From Bigelowiella natans CCMP2755 (Eukaryota > Cercozoa > Chlorarachniophyceae): 64,000 bases of DNA. Under the pieces are notes generated by a model. The model did no database searches. It saw only the letters and a list, made by a program, of their open reading frames with translations, and was not told the origin of the DNA. A program made the translations under genes and the position numbers. Shown here one piece after another: positions 25,936 to 37,690 of the stretch. The stretch lies in assembly GCA_000320545.1 (NCBI GenBank), contig ADNK01002830.1, positions 1 to 64,000 of the forward strand. The letters are read 5' to 3'. The stretch's first letter is position 1, and every line of letters starts with the position of its first letter.

Positions 25936-28510
25936 AGCTATTACGGGTCTCGAATCAAATTGGAAAGGTGGTAGTTCCAGGATGGAGCGATTATGAATAA
26001 TCGTGGTCTGTGACTTGCTGTGGCGTATCATCACGCCCTCCAACAACACATCGAGCAAATCACGAGCCCTCACGTCCTTGTCGGCCCACGGAACAGCGAT
26101 TCGGCGCCCCCAAAAGCCATCAACACGGTCATTGAGACAAAACGGCTGTACGCCAAGAAAGTTCAACTCCCCATTTAAATCGTTAATCGATGTATAGAAT
26201 GGAGTCCCAGATACCATCCACCGGAATGCCGCTTTGAGTTTGGCACAGGAGCGCGCCAGTTCAGTCGTAGAGGAGCGCACTTCTTGCATCTCGTCGAGTA
26301 CAACTCGTCGCCACCGAATCTTGAGGAGGACCTTGTTGCTGCGCTCCTTTGCCAAGGTGCGGTATGTCGCAATTACCACGTCACCACGGCGTGCCAGCAG
26401 GTTGATGCGTTTGAGCCTGCTATCCTTCCCATGAGTAGTACCTCCTCGACGAGATGTGCTGATTCGATCGGCCTCATCCTTAGGGTACGTGGTGACAGAT
26501 AGTAATCCACCGGCACACTTTTCGAGCTCCTGCCTCCACTGCTCGATGAGCGTGAGAGGGGCAATCACCAGTGTTGCATGGGAGGGAATCAGACCGTCAG
26601 AGTCTACGAATGGCTGCTGATGGTCCTCCTCCTCCTCCTCCGCACTTTTCGCTTTTTCCTTCCCTCCTTCATCTAACGGCGGGAACAATCGATAGTTAGG
26701 GAGGAGCATGATATGCGTGCAACACTACAAGGACATGAACAACAGGTAGTATTCATTCAATTAATCAAATGTTGTAGTATACATTTTGCACGCCTGCTCT
26801 TTGTTTAAACTAGTCGCACTCATATCCCGTCGTACCTTTTGTTATTGCTTCAGCAGATCTCTTCCTTTTTCTAACACGCATACTCCTATTCTTCTCCATC
26901 TTTGTCGTTACTATAGCGCCCCCCCCCTCCCGTTTCCCTGTTTCGTCGTCGTCGTCCCTCTTTAGCTTGGAAAGATCATTAGCAATAAGCGCTGCGATCT
27001 CCACCGTTTTCCCCAGACCCATTTCTTCACAAAGAAGACCTCCTCGTACAGTAGGAGGTCGCTCAAGGCGCAGTTCCCCAGCAGCAGGAAAATAGTAGAA
27101 ACTACTGTTGTTGCTGCTGCTGCCCTCTTCGTCGTCGTCTAACCAGCGGCGCTCCTCCCAAAATAAGGAATTGAGCCCCATGCCATCCAAGCTCTCACGA
27201 TCCATCATCCATGCTAAAGTTTGCAGCTGATAGTCCTTCAGTTTCAACTTGATTCTCTCTGGCTGTATAGCCTTTCGATAACCAGCATGTTCATGGGCCT
27301 TCAGCAACCCGCTTAGCGTAAAAGCATAATGAGGAGTTTGTGCCGCTTGACCCCCCTGCACTGAGTTGAATGTTCGAGGATATTTTGCCAGCTTTTGGAC
27401 TGGACTCGCAATTCTACCAGCAGGCTGCATATGACTCATTACGCCATGGAGTGCATCATCGGCGATGAGGTAAAACAGTGTGCGAGTAAAATAGACGAAA
27501 GCATTCAGTCGCAGACGTTGTCCTCCCTCTTCCGTCTCTTCCTTCACCTTATTTGTCTTTTTTTCAAGAATGGGGAGAGGTATCAGAACTCGCATAAGGG
27601 GTGATTTCCAAGGTGACGAAGATGGCCTGACATATGCTACGAGAGTATGGAGCACATCTATCACCCATGTTTCCATCGGAACTAAATTTCCTTTCAGGGT
27701 CTGTGTGCGGAGGGTATCCACAGTGGTGAGACTCGGCCATGCAACATCCTTGTTCGAAGGCTCTCCTTTTAAATTCCAGGTGCGAGGGTGCAAGAATCTT
27801 TTGCATTCTGCTGATGTTGGAGAGATTCGTTTTGTTAATGTCCTGTGGAGCTTCTTGAACCCAGTGCACACCTGGAAATCGAGAGGAATAGCACCAGCAA
27901 GACGAACACAGTCCATGTCGGGGTGGTTCTCAGCTGCCTTCTTTCCCATCTTTGCGGTGTGCCATCCCGGGGTAGGTAAACGAGGTATCCCTGCATATTT
28001 ATATATATATTTACAATAACGGACTGTTGACTACTTTTTCATCTATATGTTAGCAGGGATGCCGTTACCTGTGCTGAAGTAGATGGTGGGATAGGCTTCG
28101 AATCCTGTGTGGGGATCTTTCATTCTTACAACATCTGATAGATCTGTCTCCTTGGAATCCAAGATGAACGCAGCAGGGAGCGATTCTTCGGTCGATGACC
28201 TCCGAGATTTGCTGGATGGCTGCTCTTCACGTCTTCCCCTCTTCGAACCCTCCTTATTGCTTTCTACGTCGAAATAGTTAGGGAGCTCTCGCTTCCGTTT
28301 CTGCCTTGAGCTCTCCTTCCTTCTCAACGATGTCCGAGTCGCATAATTGTGTCTCCCTTCTCTTCCGCTATTGTCGTCATGAGTGAAGCGATCAGGGGGT
28401 GCCCGTCTCCGGGTAGATCTCAAGCTCGTCTTTGTTTCCCTTTCCACTTCCATAGCCTGCTCTCCCTGTCTATCATCTTCGTCAGTGTTGGAGAGCCTTG
28501 ACCTGAACAT
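18633..28510 (-). CDS. SHPRH: SHPRH/RAD5-like SNF2 helicase with an internal RING finger
   Basis: A leftward gene of many exons with repeat-filled introns. SNF2 motifs in order: KLKDYQLQTLAWMMD, then GLLCEEMGLGKTVEIAALI (motif I, near 27010); ATLVIAPLTLIEQW and GDVVIATYRTLAKE; VVLDEMQEVRSS (motif II, DEMQ); MVSGTPFYTSINDL (motif III). Long coiled segments follow (QIRIQKLDQERKKIQKDLSE). A C3HC4 RING is spread over exons: CSICLDEV (21685-21720), HMFCAKCILRCF (21250-21300), RCPQCRQIYTLQSL (21027-21070). The second helicase lobe has NKVVVFSQHKSAIL (20070) and motif VI EEAQALNRCHRIGQ (18960-19000). A RING between the two lobes defines the SHPRH/RAD5 type, which ubiquitylates PCNA in damage tolerance. 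I saw no linker-histone or PHD domain. The exon at the 5' end is open upstream of the ATG at 28510, so an earlier exon is likely. Confidence 0.82.
18640..26760. repeat. Microsatellite-dense introns of the SHPRH-like gene
   Basis: Simple repeats recur every few hundred bases: (GAT)n near 19010, 20160-20215, 22366-22399, 22494-22524 and 24707-24735; (TAC)n at 21196-21230 and 22060-22090; (TAG)n at 19645-19680, 20800-20840 and 21845-21878; (CTG)n at 19690-19723, 22550-22576 and 24081-24112; (TC)n at 21453-21484; (GT)n at 22797-22825; (CA)n at 25905-25932. Recognisable exon motifs lie between them. Confidence 0.85.
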
Positions 28511-28741
28511 GATCTCGCACACCTGGTCTAGGGCAGCTCGCAGGCTCGTCGTCTGTCTCCCTTTCTCCTGATCTGCGCCAGGCCCTATAACTTTTACGTT
28601 AAACGATGAATCGATGTCGCAAGCATGAAACGTTAAGATATTCCTTCAAATACGTTAAAACCGAGGTGGGAAAGGGCCAAAAAAGTGGCAGAAAAACTCC
28701 AAAAAAGAAAAAGATACGCTGAGTGATATATACATATTATG
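28511..28741. promoter_or_regulatory. 5' flank of the SHPRH-like gene
   Basis: An open frame continues the first exon upstream to about 28645 without an ATG (ACDIDSSFNVKVIGPGA), so part of this region is probably coding, preceded by an unseen start exon. The rest, up to the tRNA, shows nothing else. Confidence 0.4.
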
Positions 28742-28812
28742 GGGGGCAGCGGGGAATCGAACCCCGTTCACTTCGACCCGAACGAAGTATAATACCATTA
28801 TACCACTGCCCC
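28742..28812 (-). tRNA. tRNA-Pro (anticodon CGG)
   Basis: Read leftwards: acceptor GGGGCAG pairs with CTGCCCC; the anticodon stem CTTCG/CGAAG encloses the loop TTCGGGT, giving anticodon CGG with U33 and G37; the T arm is CGGGG TTCGATT CCCCG. The gene is 71 nt, has no intron and does not encode CCA. The D arm (GTAT...ATAC) is unusually self-complementary over seven bases. It sits between two divergent protein genes. Confidence 0.92.
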
Positions 28813-29158
28813 ATCTCGTACAAAAGGAAGAGAAGTGTTTTTAAAATAGGAAAATTTAAGCTACTCGTAGATCCAGTTCATAATATACATAATTTTTTAA
28901 GAATTTGGACGACAATACATATTTCATTGTCGCAGTTCGAAATACCACAACATTTAGATGCGATGCTTTGTCGGGAGTGGTTACTTACCCAGGAGAACGA
29001 CAATGGTGGCATCGGGCCCTTGTTGAAGGCAAGCACAAAGCCTTCCTTCTTTCCGTGAACTATCTCTCGAACCATCTCTCTAGCTTCTAAGGCATCACGT
29101 GATATCGTATTTTAGAGGGAAGTGAATATTTAGGTCGCTAGAAATAGAAGACGACCAC
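28813..29158. promoter_or_regulatory. Spacer between tRNA-Pro and the coiled-coil gene
   Basis: About 350 bases, AT-rich close to the tRNA, holding the upstream region of both the tRNA and the rightward gene at 29159. No further gene seen. Confidence 0.35.
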
Positions 29159-30189
29159 ATGAATGCCCGTGACGTCCCTGAAGAAGAACGGGAGCTCAAT
29201 GGGGAAGAAGCTCGCTTAGAAATGGAAATTGCACTTCTTCGCAGCAAAATGGAGAAGGTACGAATGAAGAAGCAAGCCATCGCTGAAAGGAAAAAGAGGG
29301 GGCAGGATAATCAAGCTGCGAAGACCCCGTCAGTTTCGTCGTCAATGGAGTCCAGTTCAAGAGAGGGAGGCAAGCTGATCAATAAGAAGATATCGCGTGG
29401 AATCCTGAAGGGGGGAGAAAGAATGGCAACGGATAGCAAGAAAATAGACCCCAAAGTATATAGACAACATTGTGGTGACAAAGCAGAACCTCCAAAGCCT
29501 ACAGAATCTGCTGAAAAAAAAATTGCAATGCTGTTGGAAAAAGGTGGCAATTGAGAAGCAGAAATTGACTCTATATATCATACATAGACTTCCCATCATG
29601 GTTTACATTTTGCTAGAACTAAAAATAATCTCATTGACCGTGATCATTTGACTGTTGTTTGCAGCGTCCGCAGAGGAAAGGCAGAGGATATTGGCAAATA
29701 AGAAAGCTCTTTCAGAGTGTGGCATACGCGCTGGGGGAGCTTCTGTGTGGAGGGACCCTCTGACACTGCTCGACGATATGCGAGGAATGCAGATGTTACA
29801 GGATGAACTTGTGAAAGGCAATCTTTCCTCGTTTATAAAGATCCGAAATGAAACTTCGAAAAGTGCATCCGACTTTATTATTCGGTCTGCCCTTAATCTT
29901 CATGTTGTGAACTACTTTGCATTCTAGAAGTACGTTACTTGCTTCAGTAGAAGAAGTATCTCTTTATATGAAAATCGACTACATAGGTCTGATACATGCT
30001 GTCTATCTCAGGGAATTGAAAAAGACAAAGAAACAAGGTGGAGTAGAGACCCCAAAAAGCTGCAGCAACTCCATACAACACGGAAAAGAAGAAGTTGACA
30101 GGACTGTCCTGGATAATCTTTTCAAGAGTAGAGACGCCTCCTCAAAAGTACAACTTAAGAATAACACTAGATATAAGATGGAGTTATGA
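29159..30189 (+). CDS. Small charged coiled-coil protein, unknown function
   Basis: Exon 1 (29159 to about 29545) starts MNARDVPEEERELNGEE and forms a Glu/Lys/Arg-rich helix (LEMEIALLRSKMEKVRMKKQ). It joins exon 2 at AAAG/GTGGCA to give MLLEKASAEERQRILANKKA, followed by WRDPLTLLDDMRGMQMLQDE. A final exon from about 30012 reads ELKKTKKQGGVETPKS and ends KNNTRYKMEL at 30189. The exon 2 to exon 3 donor is unclear: the open frame stops at 29927 before the best donor (GTACGT). Coiled-coil content suggests a scaffold or nuclear factor, but I do not recognise the family. Confidence 0.5.
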
Positions 30190-30413
30190 TTTTCTGTATT
30201 GTTCTCGTCGTTTGATTGATTACACCAGGATGCATCTACGTCTGTCGTTCTCATTGAAGATCTTGGGGAAGCTACACCAAAATAAAATTAACGACTCTCG
30301 ATAAAGTATTTTGATGTTACCGTGAGCTTTTATTCTCCGGAGATATAAAATGAATATCACAATAACACAGCTCAGAAACGGTTTGAGCCAAAGTTGAATA
30401 TATGAAGCCATAT

Positions 30414-30415
<2 letters not shown>

Positions 30416-30448
<33 letters not shown>
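30416..30448. repeat. (AG)n microsatellite
   Basis: An uninterrupted GA/AG run in convergent spacer C. Confidence 0.9.
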
Positions 30449-30451
<3 letters not shown>

Positions 30452-30666
30452 TAGTAGATGAGAGTGCAGAGTGAAATGAACACGCAGAAATGACTAAATT
30501 TAGCAGCTCCTGTGCATGTGCTAATATTTACAGTGCATAGTTGTGTCTGGCTATATTATTGCACATGGCACTGGCCAGTGATGTGTGACATAGAGTGAGC
30601 CCCAAAAACAAGCAGTGCATAGTACTACGGCTACATTTGCTTCATGTCTGTGCCAGCGGTGAAAAG

Positions 30667-30750
30667 TTATGTGAGACGGATGTAATGAATCGAATTAAAT
30701 TTGTTCAATGGTCATCCTCATGTAGCTGTGCAATGCAGCGGCTACAGCGC
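30667..30750 (+). repeat. Dispersed repeat, copy C (intact reference copy)
   Basis: It reads GTGAGACGGATG, ATTAAATTTG, TCAATGGTCATCCTCATG, then TAGCTGTGCAATGCAGCGGC without interruption. It serves as the empty site for the insertion in copy A, and aligns with copy G at 54489-54597, where GCGAGACAGAT and TCAATGGTCATCCTAATC are found in the same order. Confidence 0.65.
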
Positions 30751-30916
30751 TAATGTTGAATCTGTTGTGTGCCACTGCTATTTATTTGTATGTGCACAGC
30801 CTTTGTACGTAGTAGCGACGACTTTAAATTATTGTGTTCATCAAAACAAGGGTCCGATGATCGACTTGTAGGACTGCTACACGAGCATACAAATGTTAAC
30901 ATCTACGACATACATG

Positions 30917-33844
30917 CTACGCACGCATCATAAATGTTTCCTTCAGCCTCTCTCGCCATTCTTTATCGAACCCAATCTCGTCCAGGTAATTCGTAACTCC
31001 ACCATACCTAGGTAGTAGTAGGAGAAAAGTAGTAACGTTTGGAAGACGACATGAGTTTCACCATCATCCACCTATACACCTTCCGAATTTACGACAACAC
31101 CGGTGAAACAGTACAGCAGGCTACATTGATATTTTTACGAATGAAATACGATTGTTTGGAACATGCACCTTTTCTGCAGGAAGGCTTCCGTTTCTTCCAT
31201 GTAGACCTTGGGTGCACGCAGGGCATCTAGTAATGGGACGGTGGCTAAGCTCCGAAAAAGCTTTCCATGCCCTCCCGATATCTACGTTGATAGAACTTCA
31301 GTCGTCAATGGGTAAACTAAGAGGGGGAGCCAAGTCCCTGCCCATGTACGATATCATTATGTACACATATACATGTACGCATGTTGTAGTTAAGAAGAAG
31401 AGAGCTAGCATGGCTATCAAAACCTGATGAAAGTGCTCCTGCATCTGAGCCCATTCGTCCGACTTATGGTAGTCTTCGATACAAGTCTCTGAGGATACTC
31501 CACAGGCTCGAAGCAAAAGGTACGCCACTAGTCCTACACGTAGCAGTAGCAGTAGTAGTACTGTTAGTGAGTAGCAGAAAAGGGTACTAGAGGTCGTCGT
31601 TGGTTGTCAATATGGGTTGAGATGTGCCCCCCCCCTCTATCATTTCGATTCAAGCTCCACCACTCGAAAGCAGCACCTGCACGATCCTTCCCCGATGCAC
31701 AGTGGAATAAGACAGGTTGATTTTCCTAGCAGTAGTGCAGCAACAATGATGGATGGTGTTATTATATGTCAAGACGAAAGAAGGCAGTGGTCTCATCAGC
31801 ACCCTGCGACAACAACAATCCGATGTATTTAGTTCTGAATGTGCCATTGACCCTAACCACCCCACCTCTCGCTGCAGCCACTTGAAATTAACATATTACC
31901 TTTGTCGCACAAAATTTCAATGCTGCTGCAACTCTACCGCCCGCAAATTCGAGAACCATCTGGGTGGAGTGTGAGTGAATCAACCATTAAAGAAATTGTG
32001 TGAGTAGGAGGAGGAGGAGGAGGAGGAGGGACTGGGAGATATAAATGCCACTACGAGAGTAGAAATTTTGAACAGAATGACGATTTTGCCTACAACAATG
32101 TAGTCGTCACTCAAAGTTATAGAATTTAAAAAATGGTTCGTCCTTCATCCCCTCGCTCTTCTGTCCCGTCGTGTTTTCCCGAGTAATGCCCCTCTTGTGC
32201 TTATTGTCAAGCAGCAGTTTACTACTTGTCTATTCATCTGTCTGTCAATACGCGCGTTCTCATAGCTTGTGGCTGCCGCTGCTATTGCTGTTGTAGGTAC
32301 TACTACTACGACGACTACTACTTCTGCTACTGCTACTGCTACCACGACATTATTACTGTGTGCACCTTATACAAGTTTGCCATGTTGCCTATATTACTAA
32401 AAGCCACATCATATTGCCTCGTTTGTGCATAAACCTCAACGTGTACAAAGGGTTTTCTGAATCATCATATTCAAAGAAATAAACAAACATCCTGAGTAAC
32501 GACAACAACCGTATGTAGTGGTAGCGCCACGTTTTATAATAAACAAATGAAATCATTAATACACACAGAATCACACACAATCAATCACATTTAATTGTAA
32601 AAATGTGCGTGCGTTTGTGTTCAGGTTTAAAATAGAACTTTTTCGAGGAATTACTGTATGGTTTTGAGAATTTGAGGAGGGTTATTCTGAGGCGATCCTC
32701 GATTTAGCAGCCACATGGCAAGAGCGGATATGCAGTTCAGAGAACATATTAAAAGTCCAGTGAGTTTCCTGTGCACATCCAATCAACGCACGCAATCACA
32801 AACACACACACGCGCGCGCGCGCGCCCGTGGGAAAGAGAGCGAGAACAGAGGGGGCGGGAAGGAATGATTGCAGACAATTTTATATTGCAAGTTACAATC
32901 ATCACAGTCGTCGTCATCAATGATGCTGTCATCGTCGCTTATTATACAATTTTCCAAGAAGCTTACCCTATCACCAACCAGAAGACATATCGAGCAATTT
33001 CAATCTTTTTCCACCGTCCAATAATAAGATTACGCAGCTTTCTGCTTCCGATTTTGATGCGTTTGCGAACACCAGGGCCGCTCGCATTTTTAGTTCTCTT
33101 CTCATCACCCCCCTGCTTTTCGACGATGCCAGTGGCTGGCGATCGTATTTCTGGGTAATCTGAATCTAGTAGATTTGCTCCTCCGGATTGGCTCTTATCT
33201 TTACGACTGTGACAATGTTGGTGGCCAAAACGTATTATTTATTATTATTATTTTCTTTGTGGTGTGCTCTTAGATTATATGTAGAATCTTGAAAACGCGT
33301 ATCTCAAGCAAAGAAAGTTCCTTACTCCCGAAAGTCGAGGATAGACTTTATCTTGAACTTATCCGTTAGAACTTTCGCGTCCTTCTGTGTCGCGTAAGAT
33401 GTGTTCGCAGATCTGTCGCGTCGTAGATTCTCAGGAATTAGCAATACGGTAGCGGCAATAATTTTATATTAATAGCGTTGCTGCTGCCGGATACCGGAAT
33501 ATAACTCCTCGTCGTGTCTTGTGCCCCGACCCGCAAGGATAGCCTCCAAGATCCTATGGCGTAGAAATAGATCGTTCATGAGTTCAATGACAGGTGCACG
33601 TGTACAAAGAGCTACTGCCGCATTCGAATATGGGTTTCTTTTCGATCGTTCTCTTCCAGAATAGAGGCTGTGCGGAAGGGAGCATGTATACTGAAAAACT
33701 ATCCCCACTCCCGGTGGTTTCAACCCGTCCTCGCTAACAGTCACAGGACGCACCCACCCTGAAGTTGTAGATTTGCTCGAAGCTGTCGGTGCTCATTTCT
33801 CCCTGATCTGTTCGGTTGCTCTTTCCAGCAATACGATCCCTCAT
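30917..33844 (-). CDS. Protein tyrosine phosphatase family protein (P-loop HCxxGKDRxG)
   Basis: Exon 1 starts at ATG 33844 (MRDRIAGKSNRTDQGE, ending EQIYNFR). It joins in phase to RSANTSYATQKDAKVLTDKF followed by KIKSILDFRE (33440-33300): the NFRD and YRSAxxxxAT...DLR signature of the atypical tyrosine/serine phosphatase group. The catalytic loop is NQPVLFHCASGKDRAG near 31660-31720, with Cys and Arg intact. It leads to YLLLRACGVSSETCIEDYHK (31440-31520) and a C-terminal part with APKVYMEETEAFLQ and GVTNYLDEIGFDKEWRERLK, the usual helical end of this family. An exon near 33000-33160 (KRIKIGSRKLRNLIIGRWKK) fits as an insert, but its phase does not match the preceding exon, so the model is incomplete there. 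Substrate (phosphotyrosine or phosphoinositide) is not decided. Confidence 0.78.
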
Positions 33845-34136
33845 TTTAGACACAAAATATACCCAAATATATCGACTGAAACAGTTCCCCGTAAACACAA
33901 GCTGCATCTCTCGACGCCTCTATCTCAATCTCCCAAATATTTTTAGGTAAAGTCTATAACCGACTACATCTTAAAAATCGTTCACTAGCTACCACCCAGT
34001 GTCTGTCGACGGAAAAGAACTCAAGATCATTGTGAGGGGAGGGGCACCGACCTCCACATACAATGCTCATGCCTTGTGTTATGTGTGCAGCACACAGTCG
34101 TGGTTAAGTCGAGAACGCATTCTAACAGCGTCTGAC
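33845..34136. promoter_or_regulatory. Short divergent spacer between phosphatase and TBC genes
   Basis: About 290 bases separate the two likely start codons, so the two genes probably share a bidirectional promoter. The rightward frame is open upstream of 34137 from about 33999, so the TBC coding region may start earlier. Confidence 0.4.
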
Positions 34137-35839
34137 ATGAAAGGACGAAGGCTTGATGGAGAGGGGGGGAGAATAGCGGGAGGAGGAAGAGAGCGCTCCT
34201 CCGTCGTCGGAACCTCTCGGAGGGGGAGGGACAAAGACGAAAACAAAGACTCAGATGAGGAATCTGGTGATAGCAACAAGGACGATTCGTTGTTGAAGGC
34301 GGAGGCATCGAACCGACTTGCCAAGTTCCAGGAGATGCTCATGCCCGAAGACAGATATGTAGACGTCACTCAACTTAGAGAGCAAGCTAGGTCGGAAGAG
34401 AACAAATCAAAACAACCCCATTCATTGTAGTTTAAAATATCGCTATTGAGTGGTGGATGTAGCTGATCTCTATGTATTATTACGAATGATGCTGTTGCGC
34501 TGCTCAGAATTGATTAGCTTTTTTTCCTCCTCCAGCATAACCGCACTTGCTTGTTCCCGTCTTCTCCTCCACCTCCTCCTCCTTCTCATCATTCGTTTTC
34601 GCTTAAGCATGATGGAATGCTGATAATTCAGGCATGGAATACCGAAACAGATGAGAGGGGAGGTTTGGAAGTACCTCATCGGTGTCGCCCCAAATGAAAG
34701 TAAGTAGGTGTAGTTGTAGTAGAGAAGAAGAAGAAGAAGATAATGATGATGATGATGATGATGATGATGGTGACCCTCATCTCCTAACTCATTGCCAAGA
34801 ATTTATGATGGTGGTAGTGCACTCATTATGTTCTGCTTGCTACTGCTGCTGCTGCTACTACTACTACTACTACTACGTCTGGCAGACAAGGAGAAACACT
34901 TTCAAAAGGACCTCAAACATAGCAGGGACGAAGATCCAGCTACATTCCAGGTTATTACGTTGATCTGAAAGATATCTCATTAACTGATGATGATGATAAT
35001 GATGATGATGGTGATGACTAACAACGTGGACATTTGCATGCGCCGTGCTCAATTAGATTCTGACAACGCAACATTACCTCCATTGATTCCTTAGAAAATA
35101 AGAAGGGATGTGACCAAGTTCATCGCCAAAAATCCAAAACTGAAGAGCAAGGTAATATACATCTCGTCTCGTCTCTATTCAACGTGTAATCGCATATTCG
35201 TACATGCATATCGAATCACGCACGCTCAGCCCTCCATTTCACTGTCGGTTGATCCCAAGACCTCATCTTTCTCATGCTGCACATCTCACCACCATCGTAA
35301 TTATGATTGATGAACGCACTCGTGCAGGTATTAGATTTGCAGCTAGGTCGTCTAGTAAGAGCCCATCTTCATTCAAGACCGTCGCTGGAATACCGATCTG
35401 GCCTTGTGCATATCATCGGTAGTAGCAGCAACCTAAAGACGCAATGCTGCTGGCTGCTGATGATAATTGTTTGCTTGTTAATGTAGGAATTTGCTCCGCT
35501 GTTGTGGATAAGCAGGTAGGAGGGAGGGAGGAAGAGAGAGAGAAGGAGGGGGGAGGGGAGAGGGAGATGGAGTATTGGAGGAAGGCAAGATAGCAAGAAC
35601 ATACCGAGAGGGCTGCGTTGTGCTAATTTGACATAATGGCTCATTTGTTCCAACAAACGGGCTCTTACCAACCACCGTCTTTGTCCTCCTCCTCCACCTC
35701 CTCCTTCTGTGTTATTATTATTATTATTATTATTACTATTACTGCAGTTCGAAGTATACGTGATGTTCCGACGGATTTTGGACCTAAATACCTACTACGA
35801 GTCAGTGTCAATGACGCTGCTGCTGCTACTGCTACTGCT

Positions 35840-35870
<31 letters not shown>

Positions 35871-36151
35871 ACGTCCTTCTTCTGATCCCAACAGCAGCTC
35901 TGATCATTATTATCGGCTCTCTCTCTCTCTTGCTTTCTCTCTTCTCTTTGTTGTAGAAATCCTGATGACCACGATGGGAAGCGCTTGTCAGTCTTTCTCG
36001 CCCTCCTCCGACGATTCTTACCCTCCCTGTCAGTTGCAGTAGTAGTAGCAGAAGGAGGAGGAGGAGGAGGAGGAACTAGTCAACGATTACTGAAGCATCA
36101 CTACTCTCCTCCTCTCCTCCTCTCCTCCTCCTCCTCCCCCCCCCTTTAAGC

Positions 36152-36187
<36 letters not shown>

Positions 36188-36254
36188 ATCATCTACAGCA
36201 ACACACGATGCTCCACTTAACAAGGCAATGTTCTTCCTCTTCTTGACTGCCATG

Positions 36255-36291
<37 letters not shown>

Positions 36292-36498
36292 ATCCTACTG
36301 CTTTGGAACAATCAGGGCAAACCTGTTCCTGAAAAAAGGGCTTTCGCCAAATCGATGGGCCCTCCTGGTGCACGAGAGAGAATATAATAGAGAAGAGGGG
36401 GAGGAGAAGGAGGGAGGAAAGAAGTAGAAGAAGAAATAAAACCACATACTACTAATGAATATTATCATTATGGCCACTACAGGAAATAAGCAGTAATC

Positions 36499-36535
<37 letters not shown>

Positions 36536-36704
36536 CGACAATATACTCTTCCTCCTCCTCTTCCTCATCCTCCTCCCCGAACAGTGGATTCAGGATCTTC
36601 TCGCATCAAGCCTCCCCCTCAAGTAAGAAGCTATACGATACGATAGCAGCAGCTAAGTTGTGTTTGTACTCGCTTCACATGGTAGAAGATGACTTCACTA
36701 CTAT

Positions 36705-36736
<32 letters not shown>

Positions 36737-36800
36737 TCACTACTACTACCACTACTGCTACAACTGCCACATTCACTGAACGGTTAGATTAATAACATGT

Positions 36801-36838
<38 letters not shown>

Positions 36839-37113
36839 CTCCTCCCCCTTCTTCTTCTCCTTGTTCTGGTTGCATATTTCTTCCTGCTCTCCATCACCAC
36901 CACCACCACCATAGATGCACGCTTCGCCTCTGGGACACATACCTAGCTGAAAAGGACGGGATGGGAGCTGCATCTCTACGTCTGCCTTGGTACTCGTGTA
37001 GTGTATTCTGTGTTTGTGTGTGGGTGGGTGGGTGGGTGGGTTTACAACAGCAGCATTCTTACGTCTGCTGCCTTGACAGTGTGTCTGGATTGCCTTCTCT
37101 AACACTACCACCG

Positions 37114-37144
<31 letters not shown>

Positions 37145-37372
37145 AACTGCGACTCTTTTACTGATGCAGTAGTGAATCGTGCATGCCAACACTTTTAGGA
37201 TGATGATGAAGATGAAGGTGATGCTGATGATGGTATTATTGTGTATGATGGTTGTTAGCGATCTTAGCCATGTGTGAAGAGGATCTTCAAGAGCTGGACG
37301 GCGAGGAGCTTACTTGTACGTTGTTTGTATGTTACTAGGGGGGTGGAGATGATTGCATGAATCAGTGTATAA

Positions 37373-37427
<55 letters not shown>

Positions 37428-37690
37428 CCGACCCTCATTGTTACTACTTGGAAGAGGTTTGCTATCATCCCGTCAACTAAATGTGAAGAGGATCTTTTCT
37501 AGAAGAAATTTTCCTTTTTTTGAGCGGACGAGAGCATGACGTACTTTTTTACGTGGCAGGGTATCTTCAGCATCTACCGTCCTTCGATATGGATTTGGTG
37601 CTACTGAGGGCACGGAATATGAGAAAAGAGGCATTGCTGGTACCAGGAAGAAGTCGTGCAGTTAAGAAGATGAAAAGACAAAAATCGTAG
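34137..37690 (+). CDS. TBC-domain protein, probable catalytically inactive Rab-GAP
   Basis: TBC domains switch off Rab GTPases with an Arg finger (IxxDxxR) and a Gln finger (YxQ). After a charged N-terminal region (MKGRRLDGEGGR; ASNRLAKFQEMLMPEDRYVD) the TBC begins at 34635 with GIPKQMRGEVWKYLIGVAPN. Next come DKEKHFQKDLKHSRDEDPAT, KIRRDVTKFIAKNPKLKSK (35100-35155) and RLVRAHLHSRPSLEYRSGL (35355-35410). The later exons include EFAPLLWISR, VQWIQDLLASSLPLK and LAMCEEDLQELDGEEL, and the last ends RSRAVKKMKRQKS at 37690. The first finger position is Lys and the second Ser, so GAP activity is doubtful. Introns carry many trinucleotide repeats, and exons in the middle (35600-36300) are hard to place. 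The start is one of several possible. Confidence 0.7.
34740..36840. repeat. Microsatellites in introns of the TBC gene
   Basis: (GAT)n near 34743-34770, (TAC)n near 34857-34876, (TTA)n near 35714-35735, (GAT)n near 36152-36187, (CTG)n near 36258-36290, (CA)n at 36500-36533, (TAC)n at 36700-36735 and (GT)n at 36801-36837. Confidence 0.85.
37376..37428. repeat. Compound (TA)n(TG)n microsatellite
   Basis: A TA run passes straight into a TG run in an intron of the TBC gene. The same compound type recurs at 43682-43802 and 55374-55438. Confidence 0.9.

Larger units (their letters stand above)
30190..30916. other. Convergent spacer C with an intact copy of the dispersed repeat
   Basis: Between the 3' ends of the coiled-coil and phosphatase genes. 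It contains an (AG)n run at 30416-30448, then a stretch rich in GTGCAT/TGCACA words, and the uninterrupted dispersed repeat at about 30667-30750. No gene seen. Confidence 0.55.

Noticed and set aside
28742-28812. tRNA read as Gly or Glu because of the D-arm sequence
   Set aside because: The anticodon loop TTCGGGT places CGG at positions 34-36 with U33 and G37, which specifies proline.
32715-33158. Rightward 147-residue ORF in the phosphatase gene
   Set aside because: The opposite strand gives basic, charged sequence that fits the leftward phosphatase gene better. The rightward frame has no motif.
33469-33753. Leftward 94-residue ORF as phosphatase exon 1
   Set aside because: Exon 1 ending EQIYNFR (33844-33764) joins in phase directly to the exon starting near 33440, placing this ORF inside the first intron.
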